From Planctomycetia bacterium (GTDB lineage Bacteria > Planctomycetota > UBA1135 > GCA-002686595), in the NCBI GenBank assembly GCA_005778045.1, contig SXKQ01000094.1:1-36107 (forward strand): DNA of 36,107 bases. The letters are read 5' to 3'. Each line of letters starts with the position of its first letter. The first letter of the stretch is position 1. The notes beneath the pieces are model-generated. The model was given only the letters and a program-made list of their open reading frames with translations, was not told where the DNA came from and searched no databases. This document shows, piece by piece, positions 17,639 through 26,817 of this stretch. Position numbers and translations under genes: made by a program.

Positions 17639-17696
17639 GTGGGACGAGATGCTACCACGCTGCCGTTCGAGCCCCCTGCGCGACTAGAATCGAGGT

Positions 17697-20600
17697 GTGA
17701 GCGGCACCCACGACTTCGAAGATGCGGACCTGTTCGACTTTGTCGACGAGTTCCATCGTGATCGGGAGAAGGGTCGCCGCCTGCCGCTCGAGCACTACCG
17801 CGCGCGCTATCCCGGTCGCGATGCGGCGCTCACGCGCGAGTACGAGAGTCTCGTCCAAGGTCCGAGGCCGGAGGCGGAGTGCGCGGCCGTGGACGAGCGT
17901 CGCATCGGACCTTACCGGCTCCTGAAGGAACTCGGCAGCGGTGGGCAGGGCGCGGTGTGGCTTGCCGAGGACACGCGCATCGCGCGCCAGGTCGCACTGA
18001 AGTTCATGCCGTCGAGCTTCGCGCTGCTCTCCGCCGATCGCCGCCGCCGCTTCCAGCGCGAGGCGGAAGTCGTCTCGAGACTCGAGCATCCGTCGATCTG
18101 CCCGGTGTTCGAGGCGCAGGTCGACCATGAGCCTCCGTACATCGCGATGCGTGCCGTCGACGGTGAGACGCTCGCGAGCGTGATCGCGCGCGCACGCGCG
18201 GGTGCGCGGGGCGCGGACGAGCCCCTGCCGCTGCCCCCGCGCACTCCGGTCGAGCTGCGTCGCGTGCTCGCATTCTTCGAGCGTGCCGCGCGCGGTCTCC
18301 ACGCCGCGCATGAGGCCGGCGTCGTGCACCGCGACATCAAGCCGGGCAACGTCATGGTGACTCGTTCCGGCGAGCCCGTGCTGCTCGACTTCGGACAGGC
18401 TCGCGACGAGCACGCGGAGCTGCATGAGCGCACGCTCTCGGGTGAGGTCTTCGGCACGCCGGCGTACATGTCGCCCGAGCAGATCGAAGGCTCCTCTCAC
18501 GGCGTCGATCGCCGCAGCGACGTCTGGTCGCTCGGCGCGAGCTTGTATGAGGCGCTCACGCTGCATCGGCCATTTTTCGGCGAGACTGTTGCGGCGCTTC
18601 TGCATGCGATCCGCACGGAACCGCTGCCGAATCCGCGCGGCAGGCTCGGCGTCCACGGCGAGGACACCGCCGTCGTGCTGGAGACGGCACTCGAGAAGGA
18701 CGTGCAGCGACGCTACGCAAGCGCGCTGGAGTTGGCGGAAGACCTGCGGCGGATTCGCGATTACGAGCCGATCCGTGCCCGTCCCGCCAGCGCACTGCTC
18801 AAGCTGCGGCGTTGGGCGCAGCGCCATCCGGCGCTGGCGGTGGCGCTCGGCGGCGTCGTGCTCGCTCTCGGCGGAGTGACCTACCTCGGTCAGCGCGAGC
18901 GGGCCGCGCTCGAACGCGAAGGTCAAGCCCAGCGGGAGCGCAGCGACGCGCTGCAGCGCGAGCTCGGGGCTCGCCAGCGCGAGGACGCGGCACTCGACAA
19001 CGTGCTCGGTCGCTATCTCGCCATGCGCTCGGCGGACTTGCTCACGGACGATCCCGCAGCGGCGCTCGCGCTCGGGCTGCGGGCTGTCGATCGCTCTCCC
19101 GGCTACGCGACGCGCTCGACGCTGTTCGCCGCACTCGAGCAGTGCTGGCTCGACCTCCTGCTCACGACTCCCAACACCCAGATCGTCGCCGATCTCGATC
19201 CAGCGCCGGATGGACAGCGCGTGGTGGGCGCGCTCGTCGACGGCACCGCTTGCGTGTGGAACGTCGAGGAGCGCAAGCGCGTGCTCGACTTCGTGGTCTC
19301 CCGCTCGCCGCTCGAGTTCGTGCGCTGCAGCATCGAGAGCGACACGGCGTTGTTCGCATCGTCGGAGCCCGCGCTGACGCTGCACTCGCTCGTCGATGGC
19401 GCCGCGCGCTCACGGATCGATGGACTGGGAGCGAGCTGGGCCGCGCTCGAGGTAGTTCCAAGCCAGCGCACTGCCGTGGCGCTGGCACGCAACGGGCGGG
19501 GCGTGTTCGTGGATCTCGAGAGTGGAGCCGTGCGCGCCACGATCGAGCTCCCGCCGGAGCGCTTCAACCGGGTGTGCGGGGACGCGCAAGGCCGCTGGCT
19601 GCTCGCGAGCAGCGCCCAGCTCGCGCGTGCGAGCGCGCTGCGCTCGAACGTGGCGCTGCTCCTCGACGCGCGCGATGGCAAGCTGCTGGCCACACTCGAA
19701 GGCCACGCCGACGCCATCGCCGACAGCGACGTATCACCCGATGGCATGCTCGCCGCCACGGCATCGCTCGACGGCACCGTGCGACTCTGGCGCCTGCCCT
19801 CGGGCGAACCTGCGGGTGCGCCGCTCGAACACGACTCGCCGCTGTCGTGCGTGCGCTTCTCGCTCGACGGCCTCTCCCTCGTGGTAGGCACCGACACACC
19901 CGGCGGCGCGGCGCGCACGCTGCGCTGGGAGCTCTCGACGCGCACCGCGAGCGTGCTGGCGACCTCGCTCGGCGACCGTGTGCAGTCGCTCGACATCTCG
20001 CGAGTCGACGGTGCGATTCTCGCGGCCTCTCGCGACCCGGGTCTCGCGATCTGGAGTCCGCAAGGTACAGCACGTCGCACTCTGAGCGAGCGCGTGCGCC
20101 CCGTGACCTCGCGCTGGATGCGCGATGGTCGCCGCGTGATCACGCACAGCCTCGCGCCGTTCGCGCTCGTGTGGTGGAGCGAGAACCGGCCGGACATCTT
20201 CACGCTCGAAGGTCACGAGGACGCGATCACGCATGCCGAACTCTCGCCGACGGGGCAGCAGGCGCTGACCGTCTCGCTCGACGGAACCGCGCGCCTGTGG
20301 CATGCACCGCGTCGCTCGGACGGCCGCGGCGCGCATCCCTACGGCACTGAACTCGCTCGGGTGGGCGAGGTCGGGGCAGAGGCTGCGGTGGCGCGCTTCG
20401 CGCCCGATGGACGCGCGCTCGCGATCCTGCGGGACGGTCGCGTCGGCTGGCTCGCCGCCGACAGCGGCTTTCAATCCTTCGCCGACGCCGGTCCCGACGC
20501 GAGCGAGCTCATGTTCGAGCCCCACGCGCGTACAGGACGCTTCCTCGTGCGACGCGAGGACGGCGCGGCTCTGCTGTGGAACGGAGCGAAGCTCGAGCCG

Positions 20601-21314
20601 CTCGCCACGGGCGTGCGCGCGCTGGGCTGGGTCGGCCCCGGCCGTTGCGCGCTCGCCCATGACGGGCAGGAGCTTTCGTGGATCGAGCTCGGGGTGGTCA
20701 CGCAGCTTCCGCGCAGCTCATGGAAGGCGGCGCGTAACGGCGCCGAGGCGCTCGAGCTCGCCTCGCGGCCCGATGGCTCCGAGCTCGCCCTCGCCTGCGC
20801 CGACGGGCACCTGCTGTTCTTCGGTTTCGGCGGGAGCGAGCCGCTGCGGCCCGCGAAGGATCTGTTCCTCGCGCGCGAGCTGCACTTCGACAGCGGCGGC
20901 GGCTTGCTGCTCGCCATCGGCGCGGTCGGACGCGGGGTCGTGCGCACGCTCGACCTCGCGAGCGGCAGGCCGATCGTCGACCGGGTGATCCACACTGCGC
21001 CGGTGACCGGGGGCGACTTCCACCCATTCGCGGACCTCGCGCTCACCTGCTCGCAGGACCGCAGCGTGTATGTGCGCGAGTCCGTGACCGGCGAGCCCGT
21101 CGCGCGGCGCACGGACTTCCCCGCTGCGGTGACCTGCTCGTCCTTCAGCCGCGACGACGGTGAGCCGCGCGTCATCTCGGGCTGCGCCGATGGCAGCGCG
21201 CACATCTGGCCGGTCGACCCGACTTCCGCCGCTCGCGCGCGCGCCCCGCGCGAACTGTTCCCATGGGAGCAGGAGCGCGAGCGGCGCTTTGCGGCTCCGC
21301 TGCCCTTCCGCTGA
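17697..21314 (+). CDS. transmembrane Ser/Thr protein kinase with WD40-like sensor
   Basis: 1205 aa from GTG 17697; an in-frame TAG 12 bases upstream (17685-17687) rules out a longer protein. A helical N-terminal segment precedes the kinase domain (about 70-355): glycine loop GSGGQG, Lys102 in VALKF, HRDIKPGNV (Asp213), DFGQA (Asp231) and SPEQ. All catalytic residues are present. One membrane helix follows (about 379-398, HPALAVALGGVVLALGGV), then a charged coiled coil (about 400-450) and a large exported WD40-like region. Clear repeat ends are DGTACVWNV, SLDGTVRLWRL, SLDGTARLWHA and CADGSAHIWPV. The outer propeller or propellers presumably sense a ligand and the inner kinase signals to the divergent sigma factor. 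This pairing is common in Planctomycetota. Confidence 0.93.
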   Translation: MSGTHDFEDADLFDFVDEFHRDREKGRRLPLEHYRARYPGRDAALTREYESLVQGPRPEAECAAVDERRIGPYRLLKELGSGGQGAVWLAEDTRIARQVALKFMPSSFALLSADRRRRFQREAEVVSRLEHPSICPVFEAQVDHEPPYIAMRAVDGETLASVIARARAGARGADEPLPLPPRTPVELRRVLAFFERAARGLHAAHEAGVVHRDIKPGNVMVTRSGEPVLLDFGQARDEHAELHERTLSGEVFGTPAYMSPEQIEGSSHGVDRRSDVWSLGASLYEALTLHRPFFGETVAALLHAIRTEPLPNPRGRLGVHGEDTAVVLETALEKDVQRRYASALELAEDLRRIRDYEPIRARPASALLKLRRWAQRHPALAVALGGVVLALGGVTYLGQRERAALEREGQAQRERSDALQRELGARQREDAALDNVLGRYLAMRSADLLTDDPAAALALGLRAVDRSPGYATRSTLFAALEQCWLDLLLTTPNTQIVADLDPAPDGQRVVGALVDGTACVWNVEERKRVLDFVVSRSPLEFVRCSIESDTALFASSEPALTLHSLVDGAARSRIDGLGASWAALEVVPSQRTAVALARNGRGVFVDLESGAVRATIELPPERFNRVCGDAQGRWLLASSAQLARASALRSNVALLLDARDGKLLATLEGHADAIADSDVSPDGMLAATASLDGTVRLWRLPSGEPAGAPLEHDSPLSCVRFSLDGLSLVVGTDTPGGAARTLRWELSTRTASVLATSLGDRVQSLDISRVDGAILAASRDPGLAIWSPQGTARRTLSERVRPVTSRWMRDGRRVITHSLAPFALVWWSENRPDIFTLEGHEDAITHAELSPTGQQALTVSLDGTARLWHAPRRSDGRGAHPYGTELARVGEVGAEAAVARFAPDGRALAILRDGRVGWLAADSGFQSFADAGPDASELMFEPHARTGRFLVRREDGAALLWNGAKLEPLATGVRALGWVGPGRCALAHDGQELSWIELGVVTQLPRSSWKAARNGAEALELASRPDGSELALACADGHLLFFGFGGSEPLRPAKDLFLARELHFDSGGGLLLAIGAVGRGVVRTLDLASGRPIVDRVIHTAPVTGGDFHPFADLALTCSQDRSVYVRESVTGEPVARRTDFPAAVTCSSFSRDDGEPRVISGCADGSAHIWPVDPTSAARARAPRELFPWEQERERRFAAPLPFR

Positions 21315-21388
21315 GCGCCTGCCGAGAAGAAGCGAGAGCGCGGTCCAGTTCGCGTCGCTGGCGCCACTTGCATGGCAGGGGGCCCGTC

Positions 21389-21610
21389 ATGCACATCCTT
21401 CTAGTGCGCTGCCTGCCGCTGTGGATCGCCTGCGCGATCGTGTCGCTCTCGCTTGTGGCCCGCGCCTGCGCGCCGAGCGGCACCTACGCCGTCGCCGCCG
21501 GGCTGGACTGCAACGGCAACGGCATCGAGGACGCGATCGACATCGCCAACGGCACCTCGTCCGATCTCGATGGAGATGGCGTGCCCGACGAGTGCCAATC
21601 CGGTCGTTGA
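21389..21610 (+). CDS. 73-aa secreted protein with one dockerin/TSP3-like module
   Basis: ATG 21389 follows a GGGGG ribosome site by a few bases. A signal peptide of about 29 residues ends in LSLVARA. Only about 44 mature residues remain, nearly all of them the calcium-binding motif pair LDCNGNGIEDAIDIANGT and DLDGDGVPDEC, which has the Asp/Asn spacing of EF-hand loops and flanking cysteines. The same motif lies inside the proteins at 22939 and 26818. A free-standing module may be an adaptor that docks to a partner, or the remnant of a larger protein. It is 74 bp after the kinase and 32 bp before the P450, so co-transcription with either is possible. Confidence 0.65.
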   Translation: MHILLVRCLPLWIACAIVSLSLVARACAPSGTYAVAAGLDCNGNGIEDAIDIANGTSSDLDGDGVPDECQSGR

Positions 21611-21642
21611 GCAGGGAGGCGCGGGGCGCTATCCCTCCAAGC

Positions 21643-22839
21643 GTGCACATCGACCCGCGCGATCCCGCGTTCTACGCGAACCCCTACCCGGCCTATGACG
21701 AGCTGCGGCGCGCGGGGCCCCTCGTCCACTGGGACGAGCTCGGGCTCCTGTGTGCCGCTCGCCACGAGGACGTGAACGCGCTGCTGCGGGACCGACGCTT
21801 TGGCCGCGACGTCCTGCACGTCGCCACGCGCGCGGAACTCGGCTGGCCCGATCCCGCACCCGGGCTCGCCCCGTTCCACGAATTCGAGCGCCACTCGCTG
21901 CTCGAGCTCGAACCGCCGCGCCACACGCGCCTGCGCGCGTTCGTCAGCAACGCATTCCTGCCGCGCCGCGTCGAGCCACTGCGCCCGCGCATCGCGGCCC
22001 TCGCGCACCAGCTCCTCGACCAGCTCTCGGGCGAGCGCGAGTTCGACCTGCTCGCGCGCTACGCGACGTCGATCCCCGTGCTCGTGATCGCGGATTTTCT
22101 GGGTGTTCCGCGCGCGATGGCGCCTGCCCTGCTGGCGTGGTCGCACGACATGGTCGCGATCTACCAGACGCGTCGCGACACCGAGGTCGAGCGCCGCACG
22201 GTCGCCGCGACGGTCGAGTTCAGCGCCTACATGCGCGGCCTGATCGCCGAGCGCCGTCGACAGCCGGCTGACGACTTCCTTTCGCAGCTGCTCTCCGCCC
22301 AGGACGCGCAGGGCGAGCGCATGGGCGAGGACGAGCTCGTCACGACGTCGATCCTGCTGCTCAACGCCGGCCACGAGGCCACCGTCCACGCGATCGGCAA
22401 TGGCACGCTCGCGCTGCTCGAGCACGTGCCCGACACCAGGGCCGCGTTGTGCGCGAATCCGGCGGGACACTGCGAGGAGGCACTGCGCTTCGACGCGCCG
22501 CTGCACATGTTCACGCGCTACGCGCTCGGCGACATCGAGTACGCGGGGCATCGCTTCCGCAAGGGCGAGCGGATCGGACTCCTGCTGGGCGCCGCCAACC
22601 GCGACCCCGCGCGCTTCCCGCAGCCGGAGCGTTTCGACGCCACGCGCAGCCCCAACCCGCACGTGAGCTTCGGGGCCGGCATCCACGTCTGCGTGGGTGC
22701 CCCGCTCGCGCGACTCGAACTCGAGGTCGCGCTGGAGGTGCTTTTCGAGCGTCTGCCGCAGCTGCGGATCACTCGCACGCCCCGCTGGCGCGACACATGG
22801 CACTTCCACGGCCTTGAGGCGCTCTTCGTCAGCGGCTGA
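21643..22839 (+). CDS. cytochrome P450 (bacterial class)
   Basis: 398 aa from GTG 21643, which gives the typical opening HIDPRDPAFYANPYPAYDELR; an in-frame TTG at 21607 is the alternative and would overlap the previous stop. The I-helix oxygen motif is AGHEAT (242-247), the ExxR motif EALR is at 279-282, and the haem loop is FGAGIHVCVG with the axial Cys350. TRYALGDIEYAGHRFRKGE is the usual beta-strand region before the haem loop. It is a soluble mono-oxygenase needing ferredoxin and reductase; neither is encoded nearby, so electrons must come from elsewhere. The substrate cannot be predicted. A run of six T (22842-22847) right after the stop, behind a weak stem, may act as a terminator. Confidence 0.95.
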   Translation: MHIDPRDPAFYANPYPAYDELRRAGPLVHWDELGLLCAARHEDVNALLRDRRFGRDVLHVATRAELGWPDPAPGLAPFHEFERHSLLELEPPRHTRLRAFVSNAFLPRRVEPLRPRIAALAHQLLDQLSGEREFDLLARYATSIPVLVIADFLGVPRAMAPALLAWSHDMVAIYQTRRDTEVERRTVAATVEFSAYMRGLIAERRRQPADDFLSQLLSAQDAQGERMGEDELVTTSILLLNAGHEATVHAIGNGTLALLEHVPDTRAALCANPAGHCEEALRFDAPLHMFTRYALGDIEYAGHRFRKGERIGLLLGAANRDPARFPQPERFDATRSPNPHVSFGAGIHVCVGAPLARLELEVALEVLFERLPQLRITRTPRWRDTWHFHGLEALFVSG

Positions 22840-22938
22840 GTTTTTTCGGGATTGCTGTCCGCCGCCTTGGTGCGCGGTCCCTTGGGAGCACAGCGAGCGA
22901 GCGACTCGCCGTCACCCCTCGAACCGATGGAGCCCATC

Positions 22939-24723
22939 ATGCAGCGCGCCCTCCCCTTCACGTTCCTCGCCGCCCTAGCCGTGGCCGCGAGTGCCTCCGC
23001 CCAGAGCCGCCAGCCGGTCTTCTCCATCGACTGGAAGAGCCCGACCGTCGGCACCCCGGATTCACTGTTCGGCCTGCCGATCACCGAGGGCGACCTGCTG
23101 TTCGCGCCCGCGCCGAGTACCTATCCGCAGTTTGGGCCTGCGCCGAGGCCCGCGGTCCTCGCGAAGGCCGGTCCGGCGTTCGTGCCGCTGCCGCCGCACC
23201 TCGGTCTCTTCCAGCATGCCGGCTGCATGGGCCACGCGGGCGGAACGCCGTGCGGTATCGAGGTCGACGCGCTGTGCGGCGGCCGCGCGCAGCTCCTGCA
23301 GCCCAACCTGCCGATCCGCCACCTCTACCTCTCTGTCGACCCGTTCGCGGTCGGCTTCGCGGCCCCCGTGCCGCCGAGCATCACCAGCGAGGCGCCGCTC
23401 GGCGAGAGCGCCGCGGACGTGCTGGTGAGCCTCGCCCTCGGCGCTGGTCCGCTGCCGCCCTTCGGCGGGCCGCTCCCGGGCTCGACCGCCGCACTCGACG
23501 GTGATGGCCTGCAGGGCGCGAGCGCCTTCCGCTACCGCGGCGTCGGCCTGCAAGAGCCGACCTTCCCGGGGCCCACGCTGCCGGCCTCCGGCGACGATCT
23601 CGACGCGCTCGCGAGCTGGCTGCCGATCGCGCAGGGCTGGCCGGTGATGGGCTACTTCTTCTCGCTCGATGCGGGGCTCGTCGACCCGTCGACGGGGATC
23701 CCCGGCAGCAACACGGCCGGGGCCCACGGCTTCGTCGGCGGGGACGTGCTCGTGACGCCCGTGCCGAACAATCTGCCGCTGCTGTACGCGCCGGCGAACC
23801 AGCTCGGCCTCGATTTGTTCGGCCCCAACACGGACGATCTGGACGCGCTGGTGATCTGCGAGAACAACATGCCCGGCTGGCAGCGCTCGCTCTCGCCCTA
23901 CGACTGGAACATGGGGCAGGACCTGCTGCTGTTTTCCGTACGCCGTGGCTCGGCGGTCATCGGGCGCACCGACAGTATCTTCGGCATCCCGATCAGCGAG
24001 GGCGACGTGCTCGTGCCGCCGGTGCCCGGCGGTCTCTCCCTCATGCCGGGCATCTTCATCGCGGCCGAGAACCTCGGTCTGGCGACGGTGCGTCAGGGCA
24101 CGGTGAACCGCAACGATGAGCTCGACGCACTCGAGCTGCCGACCTCGCCGTTCTTCGACTGCAACGGCAACAGCATCGAGGACGCGCTCGACATCCGCAC
24201 GGGCGGCATGCCGGACGTCAACAACGATGGCATCCCGGACGTGTGCAACCCGCCCGCGCTGTACGGCAAGTTCTGCTTCTGCCCGGCGCCCATGGGGCCG
24301 TGCGGCAACAATGACCCGGGCGCGGGCTGCAAGAACTCGACCGGCCTCGGTGCCCAGCTCGCCCCGAGCGGCTCGACCAGCGTGGCGGCGGACGACCTCG
24401 TGCTCACCACCTCGCAGCTGCCGACCAACAAGCAGCTGTTGCTGACGATGAGCGGCACCCTCTCGGCGCCGCTGCCCTTCGCCGACGGACGGCGCTGCCT
24501 GCTCGGGCCGATCTCGCGCTTCGCGCCCAAGAGCTCCGGCGCCACCGGGACGGCGACCTACGGGCCCGGCCTCGCCGCCACCACGCTGGCGAGCTTCCCG
24601 GCGGTCAACTGGATCGTCCCGGGAGCGGTGTTCGGCTTCCAGAGCTGGTACCGCGACCCGATCGGCCCTTGCGGCAACGGTTCCAACCTCTCCAACGCGG
24701 TGCGGGCGACCTTCGTGCCCTGA
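22939..24723 (+). CDS. secreted triple-repeat protein with dockerin-like and C-terminal modules, copy 1
   Basis: 594 aa from ATG 22939 (GGAG six bases upstream; signal peptide MQRALPFTFLAALAVAASASAQ). The body holds three diverged repeats of about 75-110 residues with the outline FSxD...G...(G)DVLxxPVP...A..LGL...DDLDAL. Examples are the first, FSIDWKSPTVGTPDSLFG to IEVDAL; the second, FFSLDAGLVDPS to DDLDALVI; and the third, FSVRRGSAVIGRTDSIFG to DELDALEL. A dockerin-like pair follows (DCNGNSIEDALDI, DVNNDGIPDVC; 24157-24247). The end is the cysteine-rich C-terminal module (FCFCPAPMGPC to FQSWYRDPIGPCGNGSN, about 24271-24720). I do not recognise the repeat family. It is paralogous to the gene at 26818. 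It probably acts outside the cell or on its surface; function unknown. Confidence 0.85.
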   Translation: MQRALPFTFLAALAVAASASAQSRQPVFSIDWKSPTVGTPDSLFGLPITEGDLLFAPAPSTYPQFGPAPRPAVLAKAGPAFVPLPPHLGLFQHAGCMGHAGGTPCGIEVDALCGGRAQLLQPNLPIRHLYLSVDPFAVGFAAPVPPSITSEAPLGESAADVLVSLALGAGPLPPFGGPLPGSTAALDGDGLQGASAFRYRGVGLQEPTFPGPTLPASGDDLDALASWLPIAQGWPVMGYFFSLDAGLVDPSTGIPGSNTAGAHGFVGGDVLVTPVPNNLPLLYAPANQLGLDLFGPNTDDLDALVICENNMPGWQRSLSPYDWNMGQDLLLFSVRRGSAVIGRTDSIFGIPISEGDVLVPPVPGGLSLMPGIFIAAENLGLATVRQGTVNRNDELDALELPTSPFFDCNGNSIEDALDIRTGGMPDVNNDGIPDVCNPPALYGKFCFCPAPMGPCGNNDPGAGCKNSTGLGAQLAPSGSTSVAADDLVLTTSQLPTNKQLLLTMSGTLSAPLPFADGRRCLLGPISRFAPKSSGATGTATYGPGLAATTLASFPAVNWIVPGAVFGFQSWYRDPIGPCGNGSNLSNAVRATFVP

Positions 24724-24749
24724 GGACCGTCGGCCCTCTCGACCCCGCC

Positions 24750-24786
24750 GAGCGGGACTCCCGTGCCAGCGACGGGGGTCCCGCTC
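24750..24786 (+). terminator. 15-bp hairpin terminator
   Basis: GAGCGGGACTCCCGT (24750-24764) pairs with 24772-24786 with a single G-T wobble, around a 7-nt loop. It stands 27 bp after the stop of the triple-repeat gene. No T tract follows. It probably separates this gene from the lipoprotein that starts at 24881. Confidence 0.7.
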
Positions 24787-24880
24787 GCTTCGTCCGTGCG
24801 GAGCCCGCCCCGGAGGCCGATCCATTATTTGGATCGGCTCGCTGCTACATGGTCCCATCGGGCCGCGTCGATACGGCAAG

Positions 24881-26617
24881 ATGCCGTTTTCCCGCTCCCC
24901 CGCTTTCCTTCTGTCCCTGGTGACTGGCCTCTGGTTGGCGAGCTGCGCCACGGGCGTCCAGCGCGTTACCGCGACGGTCCCGCTGGAAGTCGAGCCCTAC
25001 CTGGTGCTCGAGCTCGCGCCGGACCCGCTCGCGGTGCCCGACGCCCAGATCCGGCGCGCGATCGCGGACTGCGGTCGTCCGTGGAAGGTCCGCCACCGGC
25101 GCACGGGCATCGAGTTGGTGCTGATCCCGCCCGGCAGCTTCGAGTGCGGAGCCTCTCCCGGCGACGGAGCGGCCCAGAACGACGAGCTCCCGGTGCGCAC
25201 GGTCGCGATCGAGCAGGGCTTCTACCTCGGTCGCTGCGAGGTCACTCAAGGCCAGTGGGTCCGCGTCGAGCACGCCAACCCCAGCTCGTTCCGGGGCGAG
25301 GAGAACCTGCCTGTCGACGGCATCAGCTGGACCGACCTGCGGGGCCAGAAGGGCTTCCTCGCCCACGCGGGCGGTGGCCTGCGACTGCCGAGCGAGTGCG
25401 AATGGGAGTACGCGGCGCGCGCGGGCAACAAGAACCCGCGCCACGGCGCTCTCGAGCAGGTGGCGTGGCACGTGGACAACTCCGCGGCGCGCACCCACGG
25501 CGTCGGCCAGAAGGCTGCCAACGCCTTCGGCCTGTGCGACGTGCTCGGCAACGTGTCCGAGTGGTGCGAAGAGCCCTACGAGTCCGAGCCCGGTCGCAGC
25601 GGCACGCGCTCGAGAACCCAGCGCACCCTCCGCGGCGCATCCTGGGCCGCCGAGAGCGAAGGCTGCCGAGTCTCGAATCGCCTGCCCGAGTGGGAAGGCC
25701 TGCGCGCGGGCTACATCGGCGTGCGCGTGGCGGCCGACTTCGATGCGGTGCACGCCGGCGGCCTGTCGATTCCGATCGCGAGCGAGCCGCGCGCAGCCGA
25801 GCCGAAGCCCGTGCTCGTGCGGCTCGAGGACCCGCGCCTGGCGTGGGCCACCGTGCTCGAGGTGGCACCAGACCCCCTCGTGATCCTCGACCCGCGCTGG
25901 CGCGAGCGCATCGTCGAGAGCGGCTGGCCGTGGCGCGTGCGCCACGACGCCTCCGGCGTCGAGCTCCTGCTCGTGCCGCCGGGCGACTACCGCCGAGGCG
26001 CATCCCAAGGAGACGGGGCCGCCTCCGGGGACGAGAAGCCGGCGCACCGCGTGCGACTGACCCAGCCCTTTTACCTCGGTCGCTACGAAGTGACGCAGGA
26101 GGAGTGGCAGCGCGTGATGGGCGCCAACCCCGCGCGCACGACGAACCCTCGCCACCCGGTCGAGCGCATCAGCTGGCTCGATACGCGCGGTCCGGAGGGC
26201 TTCCTGTCCGTGGCGGGCGCTGGCCTGCGCCTTCCGAGCGAGGCCGAGGGGGAATATGCGGCGCGTGCGGGGAGCACCGATCCGCACCACGGGCCCATCG
26301 ACGACATCGCCTGGTACGAGGGCAACTCGGAGGGCGGCACGCACCCGGTCGGCCTGCGGCGCGCCAACGCGCTCGGCTTCCACGACATGCTCGGCAACGT
26401 CTGGGAGTGGTGCGAGGACTGGTACACCGAGATCGAGTACCTGAAGCACACCACCGGCGCGAACGACCCCAAGGGCCCCGAGCGCGGCAAGCTGCGCGTC
26501 CTGCGGGGAGGCTCGTGGTACTTCATGGGCACCCACTGCCGCGCCTCGGTGCGCGTCGCCGTCCGTCCAGGCAACCGCAGCGGCGCCTTTGGCCTGCGCG
26601 TGGCACTCACGCCCTGA
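24881..26617 (+). CDS. lipoprotein with two tandem FGE-sulfatase-like (SUMF1) domains
   Basis: 578 aa. The lipobox LASC (19-22) lipidates Cys22. A unit of about 270 residues is duplicated: APDPLAVPD...WKVRHRRTGIELVLIPPGSF and APDPLVILD...WRVRHDASGVELLLVPPGDY each lead into an FGE-like domain. Landmarks are FYLGRCEVTQGQW and FYLGRYEVTQEEW, RLPSECEWEYAARAG and RLPSEAEGEYAARAG, DVLGNVSEWCEE and DMLGNVWEWCEDWY, then RTLRGASW and RVLRGGSW. True formylglycine-generating enzymes need two cysteines after this last motif. Here only one is seen in each half (EGCRVSNR, THCRASVR), so sulfatase activation is unlikely and a binding or other role is more probable. The second half also has Gly where the family has Trp in EAEWEYA. 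It lies between two paralogous secreted proteins. Confidence 0.88.
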   Translation: MPFSRSPAFLLSLVTGLWLASCATGVQRVTATVPLEVEPYLVLELAPDPLAVPDAQIRRAIADCGRPWKVRHRRTGIELVLIPPGSFECGASPGDGAAQNDELPVRTVAIEQGFYLGRCEVTQGQWVRVEHANPSSFRGEENLPVDGISWTDLRGQKGFLAHAGGGLRLPSECEWEYAARAGNKNPRHGALEQVAWHVDNSAARTHGVGQKAANAFGLCDVLGNVSEWCEEPYESEPGRSGTRSRTQRTLRGASWAAESEGCRVSNRLPEWEGLRAGYIGVRVAADFDAVHAGGLSIPIASEPRAAEPKPVLVRLEDPRLAWATVLEVAPDPLVILDPRWRERIVESGWPWRVRHDASGVELLLVPPGDYRRGASQGDGAASGDEKPAHRVRLTQPFYLGRYEVTQEEWQRVMGANPARTTNPRHPVERISWLDTRGPEGFLSVAGAGLRLPSEAEGEYAARAGSTDPHHGPIDDIAWYEGNSEGGTHPVGLRRANALGFHDMLGNVWEWCEDWYTEIEYLKHTTGANDPKGPERGKLRVLRGGSWYFMGTHCRASVRVAVRPGNRSGAFGLRVALTP

Positions 26618-26652
26618 AGGGCCGGCCGCATCGAACCCACGGGCCTTTTTTT
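26617..26652 (+). terminator. rho-independent terminator
   Basis: AAGGGCC (26617-26623) can pair with GGGCCTT (26641-26647) with one mismatch, and the right arm runs into seven T (26646-26652). The hairpin begins at the last base of the stop codon of the FGE-like lipoprotein gene. This is the only hairpin in this part of the window with a proper T tract. Confidence 0.6.
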
Positions 26653-26817
26653 CCGTCTCTCCTGTCCAGCCTTCGGGGCTTCGGGCACTTGGAAGTGGCC
26701 GAAGTTCGCCGCGCACCCGGCAGCCTGAAAGGGATCCGGTAGGCTTACAAAGCCGTCGGCGAGCCCCCCGGGCCCCGAATGCGGCTCTGAGCCCCTTCCC
26801 GAGCGAAAGACGACGCC

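Noticed and set aside
17652..19385. 577-codon open frame antisense to the kinase gene
   Set aside because: Arg/Glu-rich sequence without motifs opposite the kinase catalytic domain, whose residues are all conserved on the plus strand.
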